Assembly (NCBI GenBank): GCA_021770065.1
Contig: JAETRR010000013.1
Coordinates: forward strand, 1-64,000
Length of the DNA: 64,000 bases
Origin: Lachnoclostridium sp.
GTDB taxonomy: Bacteria; Bacillota; Clostridia; Lachnospirales; Lachnospiraceae
Direction of reading: 5' to 3'
Shown: piece by piece, positions 1 through 7,634 of the stretch
Numbering within the stretch: the stretch's first letter is position 1
Layout: each line of letters starts with the position of its first letter
The notes under the pieces: generated by a model
The model's input: the letters and a program-made list of their open reading frames with translations, nothing else
What the model was told of the DNA's origin: nothing
Database searches by the model: none
Translations under genes and position numbers: made by a program

Positions 1-11
1 TATTGTTCTAC

Positions 12-68
12 CCCGCAGTGCGAATTCGGAAAACCTTTGGTTTCCCGAATTCACGGGCTTCGCCCTAT
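12..68 (-). repeat. Hairpin plus GGGC(TTC)GCCC mini-hairpin module
   Basis: A near-palindrome (GAATTCGGAAAACC against GGTTTCCCGAATTC) is followed by GGGCTTCGCCCTAT, itself a 4-bp stem with a 3-base loop. The same arrangement of a larger hairpin next to a GGGC/GCCC mini-hairpin and the letters CCCTAT recurs near 45,135-45,186. It lies downstream of ruvB on the minus strand. It may be part of a compound terminator or a small dispersed repeat; the role is inferred. Confidence 0.45.
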
Positions 69-125
69 CAAAATGCAACCTGGTAAATCTGCCTGCAAGC
101 AGGCAATTTCCCATCTTGCATTTTG
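69..125 (-). terminator. Hairpin downstream of ruvB
   Basis: Outer arms CAAAATGCAA (69-78) and TTGCATTTTG (116-125) pair perfectly and enclose an inner perfect hairpin GCCTGC-AA-GCAGGC (91-104). It begins 58 bases past the ruvB stop. There is no strong U-tract on the minus strand, so factor-independent termination is uncertain, but position and symmetry suggest a 3' end structure. Confidence 0.45.
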
Positions 126-182
126 GCACTGCTCATTGCCTTTGTGTATATTATATCGGATATGGATAAAAAAGCAAGCGGA

Positions 183-1181
183 TCATGGCTGAAACTTTAG
201 TCCCAGGTGATGATATCCCAATTCCGTCACTGTGCGCCCTCTGGGAGTCCGGTTGAGAAAACCGCGTTTGATCAGATATGGCTCATATACATCCTCAATG
301 GTTCCCGAATCCTCACCGATAGCTGCCGCCAGAGTATCAAGCCCCACAGGGCCGCCCGTAAACTTTTCAATCATTGTATTCAGTATAAGCCGATCTGTCT
401 GATCCAGCCCGTAGCGATCCACCTCCAGGAGATCCAGGGCGAAATCCGCAATCTCTTCCGTAATTTTCCCTTCATATTTTACCTGGGCAAAATCGCGTAC
501 TCTCTTTAAAAGCCGGTTTGCCAGCCGGGGGGTTCCTCTGGAACGCCTGGCCAGTTCAAGAGCCCCTCCCGGCTCTATCTCCACATGAAGCACCTGTGCC
601 GAGCGCATGACTATCGTCTGAAGCTCCTGTTCCGTGTAAAACTCCAGATGATGCACCACCCCGAAGCGGTCTCTCAAAGGCGCTGTGAGAAGGCCTGCCC
701 GCGTAGTAGCGCCTATGAGCGTAAAATGTGGCAGTTCCAGACGGATAGACCGGGCTGCCGCTCCCTTTCCAATGACAATGTCAATGGCGAAGTCCTCCAT
801 AGCCGGATAAAGCACTTCCTCCACCTGGCGGTTCAGACGGTGAATCTCATCCACAAAAAGCACATCGCCCTCTGCCAGATTATTCAGAATAGCAGCCATC
901 TCTCCCGGCTTCTCTATAGCTGGGCCGGAGGTCACTTTCATATTTACCCCCATCTCATTCGCTATGATTCCGGCCAGAGTCGTCTTTCCAAGTCCCGGCG
1001 GTCCGTAAAACAACACGTGATCCAAAGCCTCATCCCGTTCTTTTGCCGCTTGAATGTAAATCTTCAGATTTCCTTTGGCCTTTTCCTGTCCGATATACTC
1101 ATCCAGCGTCTGCGGCCGAAGGCTGTACTCTGTCCGCACATCTTCCTCTATGGCCTCTGTTGTGATAATCCTTCTTCCCAT
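183..1181 (-). CDS. ruvB: Holliday junction branch-migration ATPase RuvB
   Basis: This is the AAA+ motor that, with RuvA, drives branch migration of Holliday junctions during recombination and fork repair in the cytoplasm. At 332 residues it is the usual RuvB length. Visible motifs are Walker A GPPGLGKT (about 60-67), Walker B with DEIH (about 111-114), the sensor GATTRAG (near 157) and the C-terminal winged-helix DNA-binding region ending in [15 protein letters not shown]. The start is supported by GAGG about 9 bases upstream. It follows ruvA by 52 bases in the same direction, the standard ruvAB operon. Nothing unusual was seen, and the identification is firm. Confidence 0.97.
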   Translation of the reverse strand: MGRRIITTEAIEEDVRTEYSLRPQTLDEYIGQEKAKGNLKIYIQAAKERDEALDHVLFYGPPGLGKTTLAGIIANEMGVNMKVTSGPAIEKPGEMAAILNNLAEGDVLFVDEIHRLNRQVEEVLYPAMEDFAIDIVIGKGAAARSIRLELPHFTLIGATTRAGLLTAPLRDRFGVVHHLEFYTEQELQTIVMRSAQVLHVEIEPGGALELARRSRGTPRLANRLLKRVRDFAQVKYEGKITEEIADFALDLLEVDRYGLDQTDRLILNTMIEKFTGGPVGLDTLAAAIGEDSGTIEDVYEPYLIKRGFLNRTPRGRTVTELGYHHLGLKFQP

Positions 1182-1233
1182 CTGCCTTACCTCGAAACCG
1201 CCTTTTATCCTCTATTACTCTCTGAAATCCGGC

Positions 1234-1857
1234 CTAAAACGACATCTGCTTTAATGCCGCCTTCAAAATCTCTTCCACACCCATCTCTTCTGTCAGCTCT
1301 GCCCGTCGAACTGCCTTCAATGCATCCGATGCAGAATATCCCAGGGCTGTCAGAGCTTCCACTGCTTCGTTCTTAGCTTCTGATAATCCAAAAGCTTCTG
1401 CCTCCGTCCGCAGCTCTGCCTTGGCAAGCTTCGCCTCAAAGGCATCTTCAAGCTTCAGCTTGTCCTTCAGCTCCAGAATCAGCTTCTGCGCCGTCTTATG
1501 TCCGATTCCCGGCGCCTTGGAAATAGCCTTGGCATCGTCTGCAAGCACTGCAAAACGCAGATCGTCCGCCGAAAGGGCCGTCAGAATTCCAAGCGCTCCT
1601 TTGGGTCCGATTCCGCTGACACCAATCAGCATCCGGAACAGCTTTTGATCCTCTCTGGTCAGGAAGCCGTAAAGCTGTAGTCCGTCCTCCTTCACCTGCA
1701 GATACGTGTACAGCCGGATCTCTTCCCCATGGCCTGGCAGCAGATCCAGATCCTTTCCGGAAATCAGAATCCCGTATCCCACGCCCCCCGTCTCTACCAC
1801 CGCAAGTCCTTCCTCCGGTTCCAGGTAAGCAAGGGTTCCTCTGATATATGAAATCAT
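1234..1857 (-). CDS. ruvA: Holliday junction-binding protein RuvA
   Basis: RuvA is the tetrameric junction-recognition subunit of the RuvAB(C) complex. The 207 residues show the expected three-part layout: an N-terminal OB-fold (MISYIRGTLAYLEPE onward, about 1-62), a helix-hairpin-helix region with GVSGIGPKGALGIL and APGIGHKTAQKLILELK (about 75-135), and a C-terminal domain after an acidic/Ala-rich linker (about 150-207) ending in EEILKAALKQMSF, which contacts RuvB. The start is preceded by GGAGG with an 8-base spacer. It is transcribed just ahead of ruvB. No ruvC is visible in the window. Confidence 0.97.
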   Translation of the reverse strand: MISYIRGTLAYLEPEEGLAVVETGGVGYGILISGKDLDLLPGHGEEIRLYTYLQVKEDGLQLYGFLTREDQKLFRMLIGVSGIGPKGALGILTALSADDLRFAVLADDAKAISKAPGIGHKTAQKLILELKDKLKLEDAFEAKLAKAELRTEAEAFGLSEAKNEAVEALTALGYSASDALKAVRRAELTEEMGVEEILKAALKQMSF

Positions 1858-1965
1858 ATCCGTTTCCTCCGTTATTCTCTGCTATCATATCACAGGGTGC
1901 CGAAAAATTCAATCATATGTTCGGTTTCAGACACAAAATCTCATTTTCCGGGTTATTCAGGGTAC

Positions 1966-1998
1966 AAAAAAAGACTTTCCCTTTCTATCCGGAAAGTC
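1966..1998 (-). terminator. Intrinsic terminator after rpmF
   Basis: On the minus strand GACTTTCC (1991-1998) pairs with GGAAAGTC (1973-1980) and is followed directly by seven T residues (1966-1972). This is a canonical rho-independent terminator 28 bases past the rpmF stop, closing the DUF177-rpmF unit. Confidence 0.8.
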
Positions 1999-2025
1999 CT
2001 TTTCTGCATCCGAAATCCGCGGTCT

Positions 2026-2205
2026 TTAGTCTACGGAAATGATCTCTTTCTTGTTATAAGAGCCGCAAGACTTACAAACTCTGTGAGGCATCATCAAGGC
2101 GCCGCATTTGCTGCACTTTACCAGATTCACTGCGCTCATCTTCCAGTTTGCTCTTCTCTTATCTCTTCTTCCTTTGGAAGATTTATTCTTGGGACAAATA
2201 GACAT
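2026..2205 (-). CDS. rpmF: Large-subunit ribosomal protein bL32
   Basis: A 59-residue protein beginning MSICPKNKSSKGRRDKRRAN, the classic start of bacterial bL32. It contains CSKCG and CKSCG, the four-cysteine zinc ribbon of the Zn-binding form. It is very basic at the N-terminus, as expected for a peripheral 50S protein. The start is fixed by GAGGAGGTG 6-7 bases upstream. The DUF177 gene lies 14 bases before it, the partner seen next to rpmF in most bacteria. The usual third neighbour plsX is not here but about 36 kb away at 38.6-39.6 kb, so the common block has been split. An intrinsic terminator follows. Confidence 0.95.
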   Translation of the reverse strand: MSICPKNKSSKGRRDKRRANWKMSAVNLVKCSKCGALMMPHRVCKSCGSYNKKEIISVD

Positions 2206-2219
2206 CGGTTACACCTCCT

Positions 2220-2645
2220 CTAATTACTGTTCTTAAATATCTCGGCTATTACGGCCATTCTTGGATCCGGCCAGTTCACCAAAATCTCACTGTAGACAAG
2301 CCTGTCTACATCCAGGTTGTATCCAATGACAAAATCCGTTTCATCCATGTCTTCGATCCGTCCCTCAGCCGTCTGCTTCATATCCACTTCCCTGTTGACG
2401 GAAAGCTTCAAAGGCACCTTCACTTCCTCCAGGCAGCGGTCACAGGGGACTGCCGCAGTAAGCTCTGCTTCTGCCTCAATCCTCAGCTTCTCCTCACCCA
2501 GATTCGTAATGGTAAGTTCCACAGGTTCCTTTTTGATAAAAGGAAAGCTTCCAAGGACGGAATCAAAAGAATTCATCTCCAGATCTGCTGTTCTGGTAAT
2601 CACTTTCTCTTCACAGGACAAAACATCATTTAAATGAATGAGCAT
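2220..2645 (-). CDS. DUF177 (YceD-family) protein
   Basis: A 141-residue member of the YceD/DUF177 family, encoded immediately before rpmF in most bacteria and implicated in 23S rRNA/large-subunit biology in bacteria and plastids; the biochemical activity is not known. The sequence shows the family core: an N-terminal mixed alpha/beta half, then a CDRC pair inside VPCDRCLEEVKVPL (about 72-85) that may bind metal, and a C-terminal acidic stretch (MDETDFVIGYNLD) followed by the conserved LVYSEILVNWP region. It is probably co-transcribed with rpmF, separated by 14 bases. Confidence 0.88.
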   Translation of the reverse strand: MLIHLNDVLSCEEKVITRTADLEMNSFDSVLGSFPFIKKEPVELTITNLGEEKLRIEAEAELTAAVPCDRCLEEVKVPLKLSVNREVDMKQTAEGRIEDMDETDFVIGYNLDVDRLVYSEILVNWPDPRMAVIAEIFKNSN

Positions 2646-2718
2646 AGTACTCTCCTAACACATACTAGAATAGTATATCTGCTGCCCTATAGTTTGTCAA
2701 GCTGTTTTCCGGAAAAAT

Positions 2719-3948
2719 CTACCGAATTTTTACCGCCTTTCGAAACAGAACAAATCCCACTGCAAACATCACTGCCAGGATCGCCACGCCCGCCCGGGAG
2801 GTGTTGAAAAGCTGTGTCGAAATTCCCATCAGCAGCGTTCCCATAAAGGCCGCGCCCTTGCCGAAAATATCAAAGAACCCGAAATATTCCGCTGCCTTCT
2901 CCTTTGGCACAATCCTTGCAAAATAAGACCGCGACAGGGATTGAATTGCTCCCTGGAACACAGCCACCCACACGGCCAGAAACCAGAATTCCCATGTTTT
3001 GTCAAGCTGTAAGGCAAAAAGCACCACACCAAAATACCCGATAATGGATGCCTGAATCAGCACCGTGTTGGACACGCGCTTAGAAAGATAACCAAAGAGG
3101 ATGGAGCACGGAAATGCCACTATCTGGGTGAGCAGCAGCGCCAGCAGCAGATTTGTATCGCTGATTCCCACATCCTTGCCGTAAGAAGTCGCCATATCAA
3201 TAATCGTATACACTCCGTCAATATAGAAGAAAAAGGCAAGAAGGAAATACCAGACGTCAGGCTTTCTGCGGATCTCTGAAAAGATGCCGGCCAGACGGCC
3301 GAAGCTGTCTCTCACCGGATGGGGCGAACGCTCCACATAATGCTTCTGCTCATAGCTTTTCAAAAGAGGCAGAGTTACCAGAAGCCACCAGGCCGCATTG
3401 ATAAGAAACGCAATGGCCATAGCCGCATTGCCGCTGATTCCGATGGTATCGGAGCACAGGACAAAAACCAGACTGAAAACAAACGGGATGCAGCTTCCGA
3501 TATAACCCCAGGCATAACCGTGAGCCGAGACCACATCCATCCGCTCGTCCGTGGTCACATCCCCCAGCATGGAATCATAGAAAACAAGACTGGCGTTTAA
3601 ACCCACTTTTGCAAGTACATATATTATCAGAAAAACCAGCCAGGTCTTTGGTGCAGAAAGTCCTGCACATCCAAGCACTCCCATCATTACAAAAAAGGTG
3701 AACACCGGCTTTTTAAAGCCCTTTGTATCCGCCAGTGTTCCAAGAACAGGACCGAGAATTGCAACAATAATGGTTACAACCGAAGTGGCATAACTGAAAT
3801 ATGCAGTGGAATCTGCAGAGCTGATTCCGCTGGCCTCAGCTATATTTTTATAATATATGGGAATGATCGTGGCAGCCAGAAGCACAAAGGCTGAATTGCC
3901 CACGTCATATAGAATCCAATTTTTCTCCAGTCTTGTCAATTTATCCAT
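2719..3948 (-). CDS. MFS transporter, UMF1/Atg22-like
   Basis: A 409-residue polytopic membrane protein with about 12 hydrophobic segments. It resembles the UMF1 (unknown major facilitator 1) branch related to yeast vacuolar Atg22: it opens with KNWILYDVGNSAFVLLAATI and carries a DTKGFKKPVF loop after TM2-3, the A-like loop of MFS proteins. The substrate is unknown; Atg22 exports amino acids from vacuoles, but transferring that role would be inference. It stands alone between the DUF177/rpmF unit and a phospholipase-like gene. The C-terminal half (QSLSRSYFARIVPKEKAAEYFGFFDIFGKGA) is also typical of the family. Confidence 0.8.
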   Translation of the reverse strand: MDKLTRLEKNWILYDVGNSAFVLLAATIIPIYYKNIAEASGISSADSTAYFSYATSVVTIIVAILGPVLGTLADTKGFKKPVFTFFVMMGVLGCAGLSAPKTWLVFLIIYVLAKVGLNASLVFYDSMLGDVTTDERMDVVSAHGYAWGYIGSCIPFVFSLVFVLCSDTIGISGNAAMAIAFLINAAWWLLVTLPLLKSYEQKHYVERSPHPVRDSFGRLAGIFSEIRRKPDVWYFLLAFFFYIDGVYTIIDMATSYGKDVGISDTNLLLALLLTQIVAFPCSILFGYLSKRVSNTVLIQASIIGYFGVVLFALQLDKTWEFWFLAVWVAVFQGAIQSLSRSYFARIVPKEKAAEYFGFFDIFGKGAAFMGTLLMGISTQLFNTSRAGVAILAVMFAVGFVLFRKAVKIR

Positions 3949-3996
3949 TCTTCACCTCTGATTTTCGTTTTGCAGAACACAGTCAATGCATTCTTG

Positions 3997-4821
3997 TCAA
4001 GAGGATATACCCTGTGCCTCTGTTCCCGGAGCTTTCTCATAGTCCCGGGCAAGCCGCGGACTCAATGCCTCTCCGGTAGCAATTCCGTAAACATATTCCT
4101 CAATCACCGCCGCCGTCGGAATCACTGCTCCGTAAAGGCGCTCCCTCAGATAAATATTACTCTTTCTGCAGGCAGTATTCGGCACTCCGTCCATAATCAG
4201 GCCCCCAAGCTTCTTGTCCTGGCCTACGATCCTGGAGACTGCTTTCAAAAACAATGTCTTGCCTTTGCATGGGCACTGAAAAAAGCGGATGCAGCGCCGG
4301 AAGCCCCGGATTGACTGATCGATCTGCCTGGAGGTCACGCCGTCAAACATAGAAGCGGCAGCTTCCTCTGTATCATAATCCCTGCACAGATGGGCTGTAC
4401 AGTTCTGCCGCACCGGATCCCTGCCCTCCGCCTCCATAAGAAACCTGTCAAAATCCGTCTCAATCTCCAGATGCCCCAGTTTATAATGTTTCCCGTAGCC
4501 GTTAATATAAGGGTGGCACTCGCTGTCCAGCATAAAATGGCAGAGAAAACCGCAGAGATAGGATAACAGTACATTGCTGGGACGCTCCTGGTACTTCTGC
4601 CTTCCTTTTTCGAAAAATTCAATAGCAGGCTCTTTATGCATCCGCACTCCAAGCTGATTCACGGGGTTCTTCCCTACCGGCCGGTAATAAAAGACGAGAT
4701 CCGGGCCGTGGAGCCCCAGAAGATAGGCCTCCCTGTTTTCTTTGATCATGGTCCGTATCTCCTTCGGCAGCGCACGAAAAACCAGCTTGCCGAATTGATA
4801 ATGTGCATAGGTTGCAGGCAT
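3997..4821 (-). CDS. Zinc-dependent phospholipase C-like protein
   Basis: A 274-residue protein of the zinc-dependent phospholipase C fold (Pfam Zn_dep_PLPC type). Candidate metal ligands are in the expected order: THxxF-like start TYAHYQFG (H7), LHGPDLVFYY (H54, D57), LCHFMLDSECHPYI with an HxxxD core, and HLEIETDFDRFL (H..E..D). Unlike secreted clostridial alpha-toxins, no signal peptide is visible, so it is probably cytosolic. Enzyme activity is not proven for this cytosolic subgroup, which is common in Lachnospiraceae as a conserved hypothetical. No operon partner was found. Confidence 0.72.
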   Translation of the reverse strand: MPATYAHYQFGKLVFRALPKEIRTMIKENREAYLLGLHGPDLVFYYRPVGKNPVNQLGVRMHKEPAIEFFEKGRQKYQERPSNVLLSYLCGFLCHFMLDSECHPYINGYGKHYKLGHLEIETDFDRFLMEAEGRDPVRQNCTAHLCRDYDTEEAAASMFDGVTSRQIDQSIRGFRRCIRFFQCPCKGKTLFLKAVSRIVGQDKKLGGLIMDGVPNTACRKSNIYLRERLYGAVIPTAAVIEEYVYGIATGEALSPRLARDYEKAPGTEAQGISS

Positions 4822-5009
4822 AGCTTTATCCCTGTCACTGCGGCTTTTGCAGGCTGCATAAGACCGCAGTCCTTTCTTTCTTGTTATGAGGCTGTCATTA
4901 CGATTCCTTCCGGTATCTGCATTTCCTCCTTCTTATTCTCTCACAAAGGCCGGATTTGTACAAGTAAATATTTTCCACTCGAAATACGTTTAAGAAAAAA
5001 AGATAGAAA

Positions 5010-5038
5010 TTCACACTTTCCCAGCTTCTACATAATAT
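5010..5038 (+). promoter_or_regulatory. Candidate sigma-A-type promoter
   Basis: TTCACA (5010-5015) and TAATAT (5033-5038) are separated by exactly 17 bases and lie 33 bases before the start codon of the plus-strand Cys/Gly-rich gene, with GGAGG between. It matches the housekeeping consensus at most positions. Confidence 0.5.
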
Positions 5039-5071
5039 GGGATTGTAAATAATTATTTTGGAGGATTTCTC

Positions 5072-5317
5072 ATGAGTGATTTGACTGCTACAAACTGTGG
5101 ATGTGGATGTAACGAAATGTCCGGCAACAACAACTGCTGTTCCTGGATCTGGATTCTTCTCCTGCTCTCCTGCTGCGGCGGATGCGGCGGCAACGGCGGC
5201 TTTTTCGGCGGCAACGGCGGATGCGGAGACAACAGCTGTCTGTGGATCATCCTGCTCCTGTTCTGCTGCGGCGGCAATAACGGTTTCTGCGGCAACAACG
5301 GCGGATGCGGCTGCTAA
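5072..5317 (+). CDS. Small Cys/Gly-rich membrane-type protein
   Basis: An 81-residue protein made of cysteine-, glycine- and asparagine-rich stretches interrupted by two very similar hydrophobic blocks, SWIWILLLLSCC (about 24-35) and SCLWIILLLFCC (about 55-66). It therefore looks like an internal duplication of a Cys-Cys/hydrophobic/Gly-rich unit. About a fifth of its residues are Cys. Databases often label such clostridial proteins as chorion-class high-cysteine; the function is unknown. The start follows GGAGG with a 7-base spacer and a plausible promoter, and a strong terminator hairpin follows the stop, so this is a real, independently transcribed gene on the strand opposite to nearly everything else here. 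A spore-coat or cell-surface crosslinking role is speculation. Confidence 0.75.
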   Translation: MSDLTATNCGCGCNEMSGNNNCCSWIWILLLLSCCGGCGGNGGFFGGNGGCGDNSCLWIILLLFCCGGNNGFCGNNGGCGC

Positions 5318-5330
5318 TCAGCCATCCCGG

Positions 5331-5356
5331 AAGGCCGGCTCTACGGAGCCGGCCTT
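5331..5356. terminator. Bidirectional hairpin between convergent genes
   Basis: AAGGCCGGCTC (5331-5341) and GAGCCGGCCTT (5346-5356) form an 11-bp GC-rich stem with loop TACG. The plus strand continues TTCCTT. It sits between the stop of the Cys-rich gene and the stop of the convergent minus-strand small gene, so it can end both transcripts. Confidence 0.7.
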
Positions 5357-5502
5357 TCCTTCGCTCTGGCAGATTCGGAAGACTGAGCCTTCGGTATTTT
5401 TCCGCCTGCTGTCTTAAATTTTATTTCCTTCTGCTCTTTCTGCCGCATACATTCTTCATCGATTTCGTAGATCGTCGTATCATCTATGATCAAACGTCCC
5501 AT
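5341..5502 (-). CDS. Small hypothetical protein (53 aa)
   Basis: A 53-residue protein starting MGRLIIDDTTIYEIDEEC, acidic in its first half and basic in its last (KFKTAGGKIPKAQSS, then ARAKERPAP). The internal ATG at 5502 is chosen over the upstream one because AGGAGG lies 5 bases before it. I do not recognise a domain; similar short proteins starting GRLIIDD.TIYEIDEEC appear to be conserved in Lachnospiraceae. It converges on the Cys-rich gene and its stop lies in the shared terminator. The short length makes coding status moderately certain. Confidence 0.55.
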   Translation of the reverse strand: MGRLIIDDTTIYEIDEECMRQKEQKEIKFKTAGGKIPKAQSSESARAKERPAP

Positions 5503-5650
5503 AAAAACCTCCTCTTCCGGCAGCATACAGCCCCTGCACATTACAGCCCGGGCTGCAGCCCGAAAAAAATATGAAAAACAAATTCACTTTTATGATATTC
5601 ATATTTTCTGCGGGAGTACATATATTGAATAAGAAGAGGGGGAAAATTCT

Positions 5651-6064
5651 ATGAATTTCACAGAAGACAGCTACAGGGTTCTTCACGATGTCCAAAGAAA
5701 ATGCAATGAATTAAATCAGAAAATTGATTCCATTATCCGGATTATGGAAATACTGACTGCCTATATGCAGTATTCCAGTATGATGCCCGGTATGTCGGAT
5801 TTTTTTGATATGTCACATATGCAGAATCAATCCGGGGAGGACACGAATCCGGATCCGTTTTCCCCGCCACCCATGCCGGAAGGGAGTGAAACCATGAATC
5901 CAAATGATTTTCAGAAAATAATGAACGCAGCGAAAAACTCCAATCAGCAGATGTCCCAGGAGGAATTCAATCAGATTTTCGACACATTAAAACAGGGAAA
6001 ATCTCCGGAGGAAGTTGCACGGATGGAGCAGATGGTACAATTGGCCAAAAGCTTTATGAAATAA
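5651..6064 (+). CDS. Hypothetical Met/Gln-rich protein (137 aa)
   Basis: A 137-residue soluble protein preceded by AGAGGGGG about 6 bases before the ATG. Residues 1-45 are predicted helical and amphipathic (HDVQRKCNELNQKIDSIIRI). A Met-, Ser- and Pro-rich linker follows (about 45-85, with FSPPPMPEG), then a helical C-terminal part (NPNDFQKIMNAAKNSNQQM ... EEVARMEQMVQLAKSFMK). No known domain is recognised. It is one of only two genes on the plus strand, has its own ribosome binding site, and is followed by a strong terminator palindrome. Helix-linker-helix organisation could suit a scaffold or a coat/morphogenetic protein; that is a guess. Confidence 0.65.
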   Translation: MNFTEDSYRVLHDVQRKCNELNQKIDSIIRIMEILTAYMQYSSMMPGMSDFFDMSHMQNQSGEDTNPDPFSPPPMPEGSETMNPNDFQKIMNAAKNSNQQMSQEEFNQIFDTLKQGKSPEEVARMEQMVQLAKSFMK

Positions 6065-6089
6065 GGATATTGGAAATGTCTTCCCAAGG

Positions 6090-6143
6090 GGGCTGTTGCA
6101 AAATACGGAAACATCTGATGCCTTATTTTGCAACAGCCCTTTT
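6090..6143 (+). terminator. 16-bp perfect palindrome terminator
   Basis: GGGCTGTTGCAAAATA (6090-6105) and its exact complement TATTTTGCAACAGCCC (6124-6139) enclose an 18-base loop and are followed by TTTT. It terminates the plus-strand gene ending at 6064 and can also act on the minus strand after the dehydrogenase gene. It is a member of a sequence-related hairpin family seen again at 19,147, 32,653 and 39,769. Confidence 0.75.
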
Positions 6144-6202
6144 GCAGCACTTCCAATACAATCAGGATTGACAGTCTGTTCTTTTTCTGCACGGCCGTAA
6201 AG

Positions 6203-7495
6203 TCAGGCCTTCACCTCTGCCTGGCCGTAATCATTCCCCTCATTAAAATTCCGGGCATTTTCCATAGTAACCACGGCAATGGCCTGCATGGCTTCCCTCG
6301 TAAAGAATGCCTGGTGGCTGGTCAGAACCACCTGCGGGAACATCAGAAGACGGGCCGTGATATCATCCGTAATCGCCTTGTCGCTGCGGTCCGTATAGAC
6401 ATTCTCATCCTCACCCTCGTAGACATCCAGAGCCACTGCCTGGAACTTGCCCTTCTTCAGGGCAGCAATCAGGGCTTCATTGTCAACCAGAGCTCCCCTT
6501 GCCGTATTCACCAGCATGGCCGTATCCTTCATCAGGGCGATGCTCTCTTCATTGACAATATGATGCGTAGTCGGAAACAGAGGGGCATGAAGCGAGATCA
6601 AATCCGAGCGCCGGAACAGCTCTTCCTTATCCACATAAGTAAGGATTCCGTCTCTTTCCAGTTCCTCATTCGGGTAGGCATCCCAGCCCAGGACAGTCAT
6701 ACCGTAGCCCTTGCAGATCTGTGCCATACAGACCCCGATCTTACCTGTACCCACGATTCCCGCCACCTTATTGTGCAGATCCAGGCCCAGGAGTCCGCTT
6801 AGGGCAAAATTGTTGTCCTTCACCTTATTATAGGCCTTATGGAGGCGGCGGTTGGCCTCCTGGACGATGGCCATGGCATGCTCCGCTACGGCGTAAGGTG
6901 AGTAAGCAGGCACACGCAGAATGGTAATGCCGCAGTCTCTGGCCGCTGCCAGATCCACATTGTTAAAACCGGCACAGCGCAGAAGAATCAGCCGTATGCC
7001 GCATTCCTTGAGACGTTCCACCACCGGACGGGACACATTGTCATTGACAAACACGCAGACAGCATCAAACCCATCTGCCAGATTCACTGTCTCCGGCCCT
7101 AAATTTGAAGTAAAATATTTGATATCGGAATTATAAGTTCCTTCGCCCTTGTCTTTTGTGAGTTCACTGAAAAAGATCCTGTCATAATCCTTGGCACCGA
7201 AAAAGGCGATTCTTAAAAGGGCCGCTGCCTTCTTCTCATTGAATTCCCGGTCAATCACTTCACGGACAGCTTTACAGGCCTGTTCCTCATCTTCACCGCT
7301 TACCTCCAGTTTTAAGGTATCTCCTGTTCTCACCCTCAAAGCCAGAAGATCAAGCACATTGCGGCCGTCAGCAGTTTTCCCATTGGCCGTCACTGTGACA
7401 AGGCTTTTAAAATTCACGCAGCACTGAGCCAGCAATGCGCAGGGACGCGCATGTACTCCCATGGGATTTGTTACCTGGTATACGATTTCTTTCAT
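6203..7495 (-). CDS. HPr-like domain fused to D-2-hydroxyacid dehydrogenase
   Basis: A 430-residue two-domain protein. Residues 1-84 are an HPr-like phosphocarrier domain with the active-site motif GVHARP (His15 at the canonical position); the regulatory Ser46 of Gram-positive HPr is Asn here. From about residue 94 comes a D-2-hydroxyacid dehydrogenase of the D-lactate dehydrogenase type: NAD motif GTGKIG (249-254), catalytic Arg333 in NTARGALVD, acidic residue in DVYEGE (about 357-362) and His394 in LTSHQAF. The enzyme would interconvert a 2-oxoacid and a D-2-hydroxyacid with NAD(H). The start at 7495 is preferred because GGAG lies 8-9 bases upstream; the longer frame lacks a binding site. 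Whether His15 is phosphorylated by PTS Enzyme I is unknown. Confidence 0.85.
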   Translation of the reverse strand: MKEIVYQVTNPMGVHARPCALLAQCCVNFKSLVTVTANGKTADGRNVLDLLALRVRTGDTLKLEVSGEDEEQACKAVREVIDREFNEKKAAALLRIAFFGAKDYDRIFFSELTKDKGEGTYNSDIKYFTSNLGPETVNLADGFDAVCVFVNDNVSRPVVERLKECGIRLILLRCAGFNNVDLAAARDCGITILRVPAYSPYAVAEHAMAIVQEANRRLHKAYNKVKDNNFALSGLLGLDLHNKVAGIVGTGKIGVCMAQICKGYGMTVLGWDAYPNEELERDGILTYVDKEELFRRSDLISLHAPLFPTTHHIVNEESIALMKDTAMLVNTARGALVDNEALIAALKKGKFQAVALDVYEGEDENVYTDRSDKAITDDITARLLMFPQVVLTSHQAFFTREAMQAIAVVTMENARNFNEGNDYGQAEVKA

Positions 7496-7634
7496 AGTCT
7501 TTATTCTCCTTCCAGTCTTGATTTGCAGGCGCTGTATATAACATACACACTCTCTTTCGTTTAATATATCCAAAAGACACTTTGTAATACATTACATATT
7601 TTCTGCGGCAGCCGTTTCCGGGCAGACAGTCTCC

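Noticed and set aside
585..1376. 263-codon open frame on the plus strand opposite ruvB/ruvA
   Set aside because: It lies antisense to two firmly identified genes, has no ribosome binding site and no recognisable domain; a codon-bias shadow.
6203..7573. Longer start for the HPr-dehydrogenase gene (26 extra residues)
   Set aside because: The extra segment has no ribosome binding site, and the HPr fold begins exactly at the chosen start, placing the active His at residue 15.
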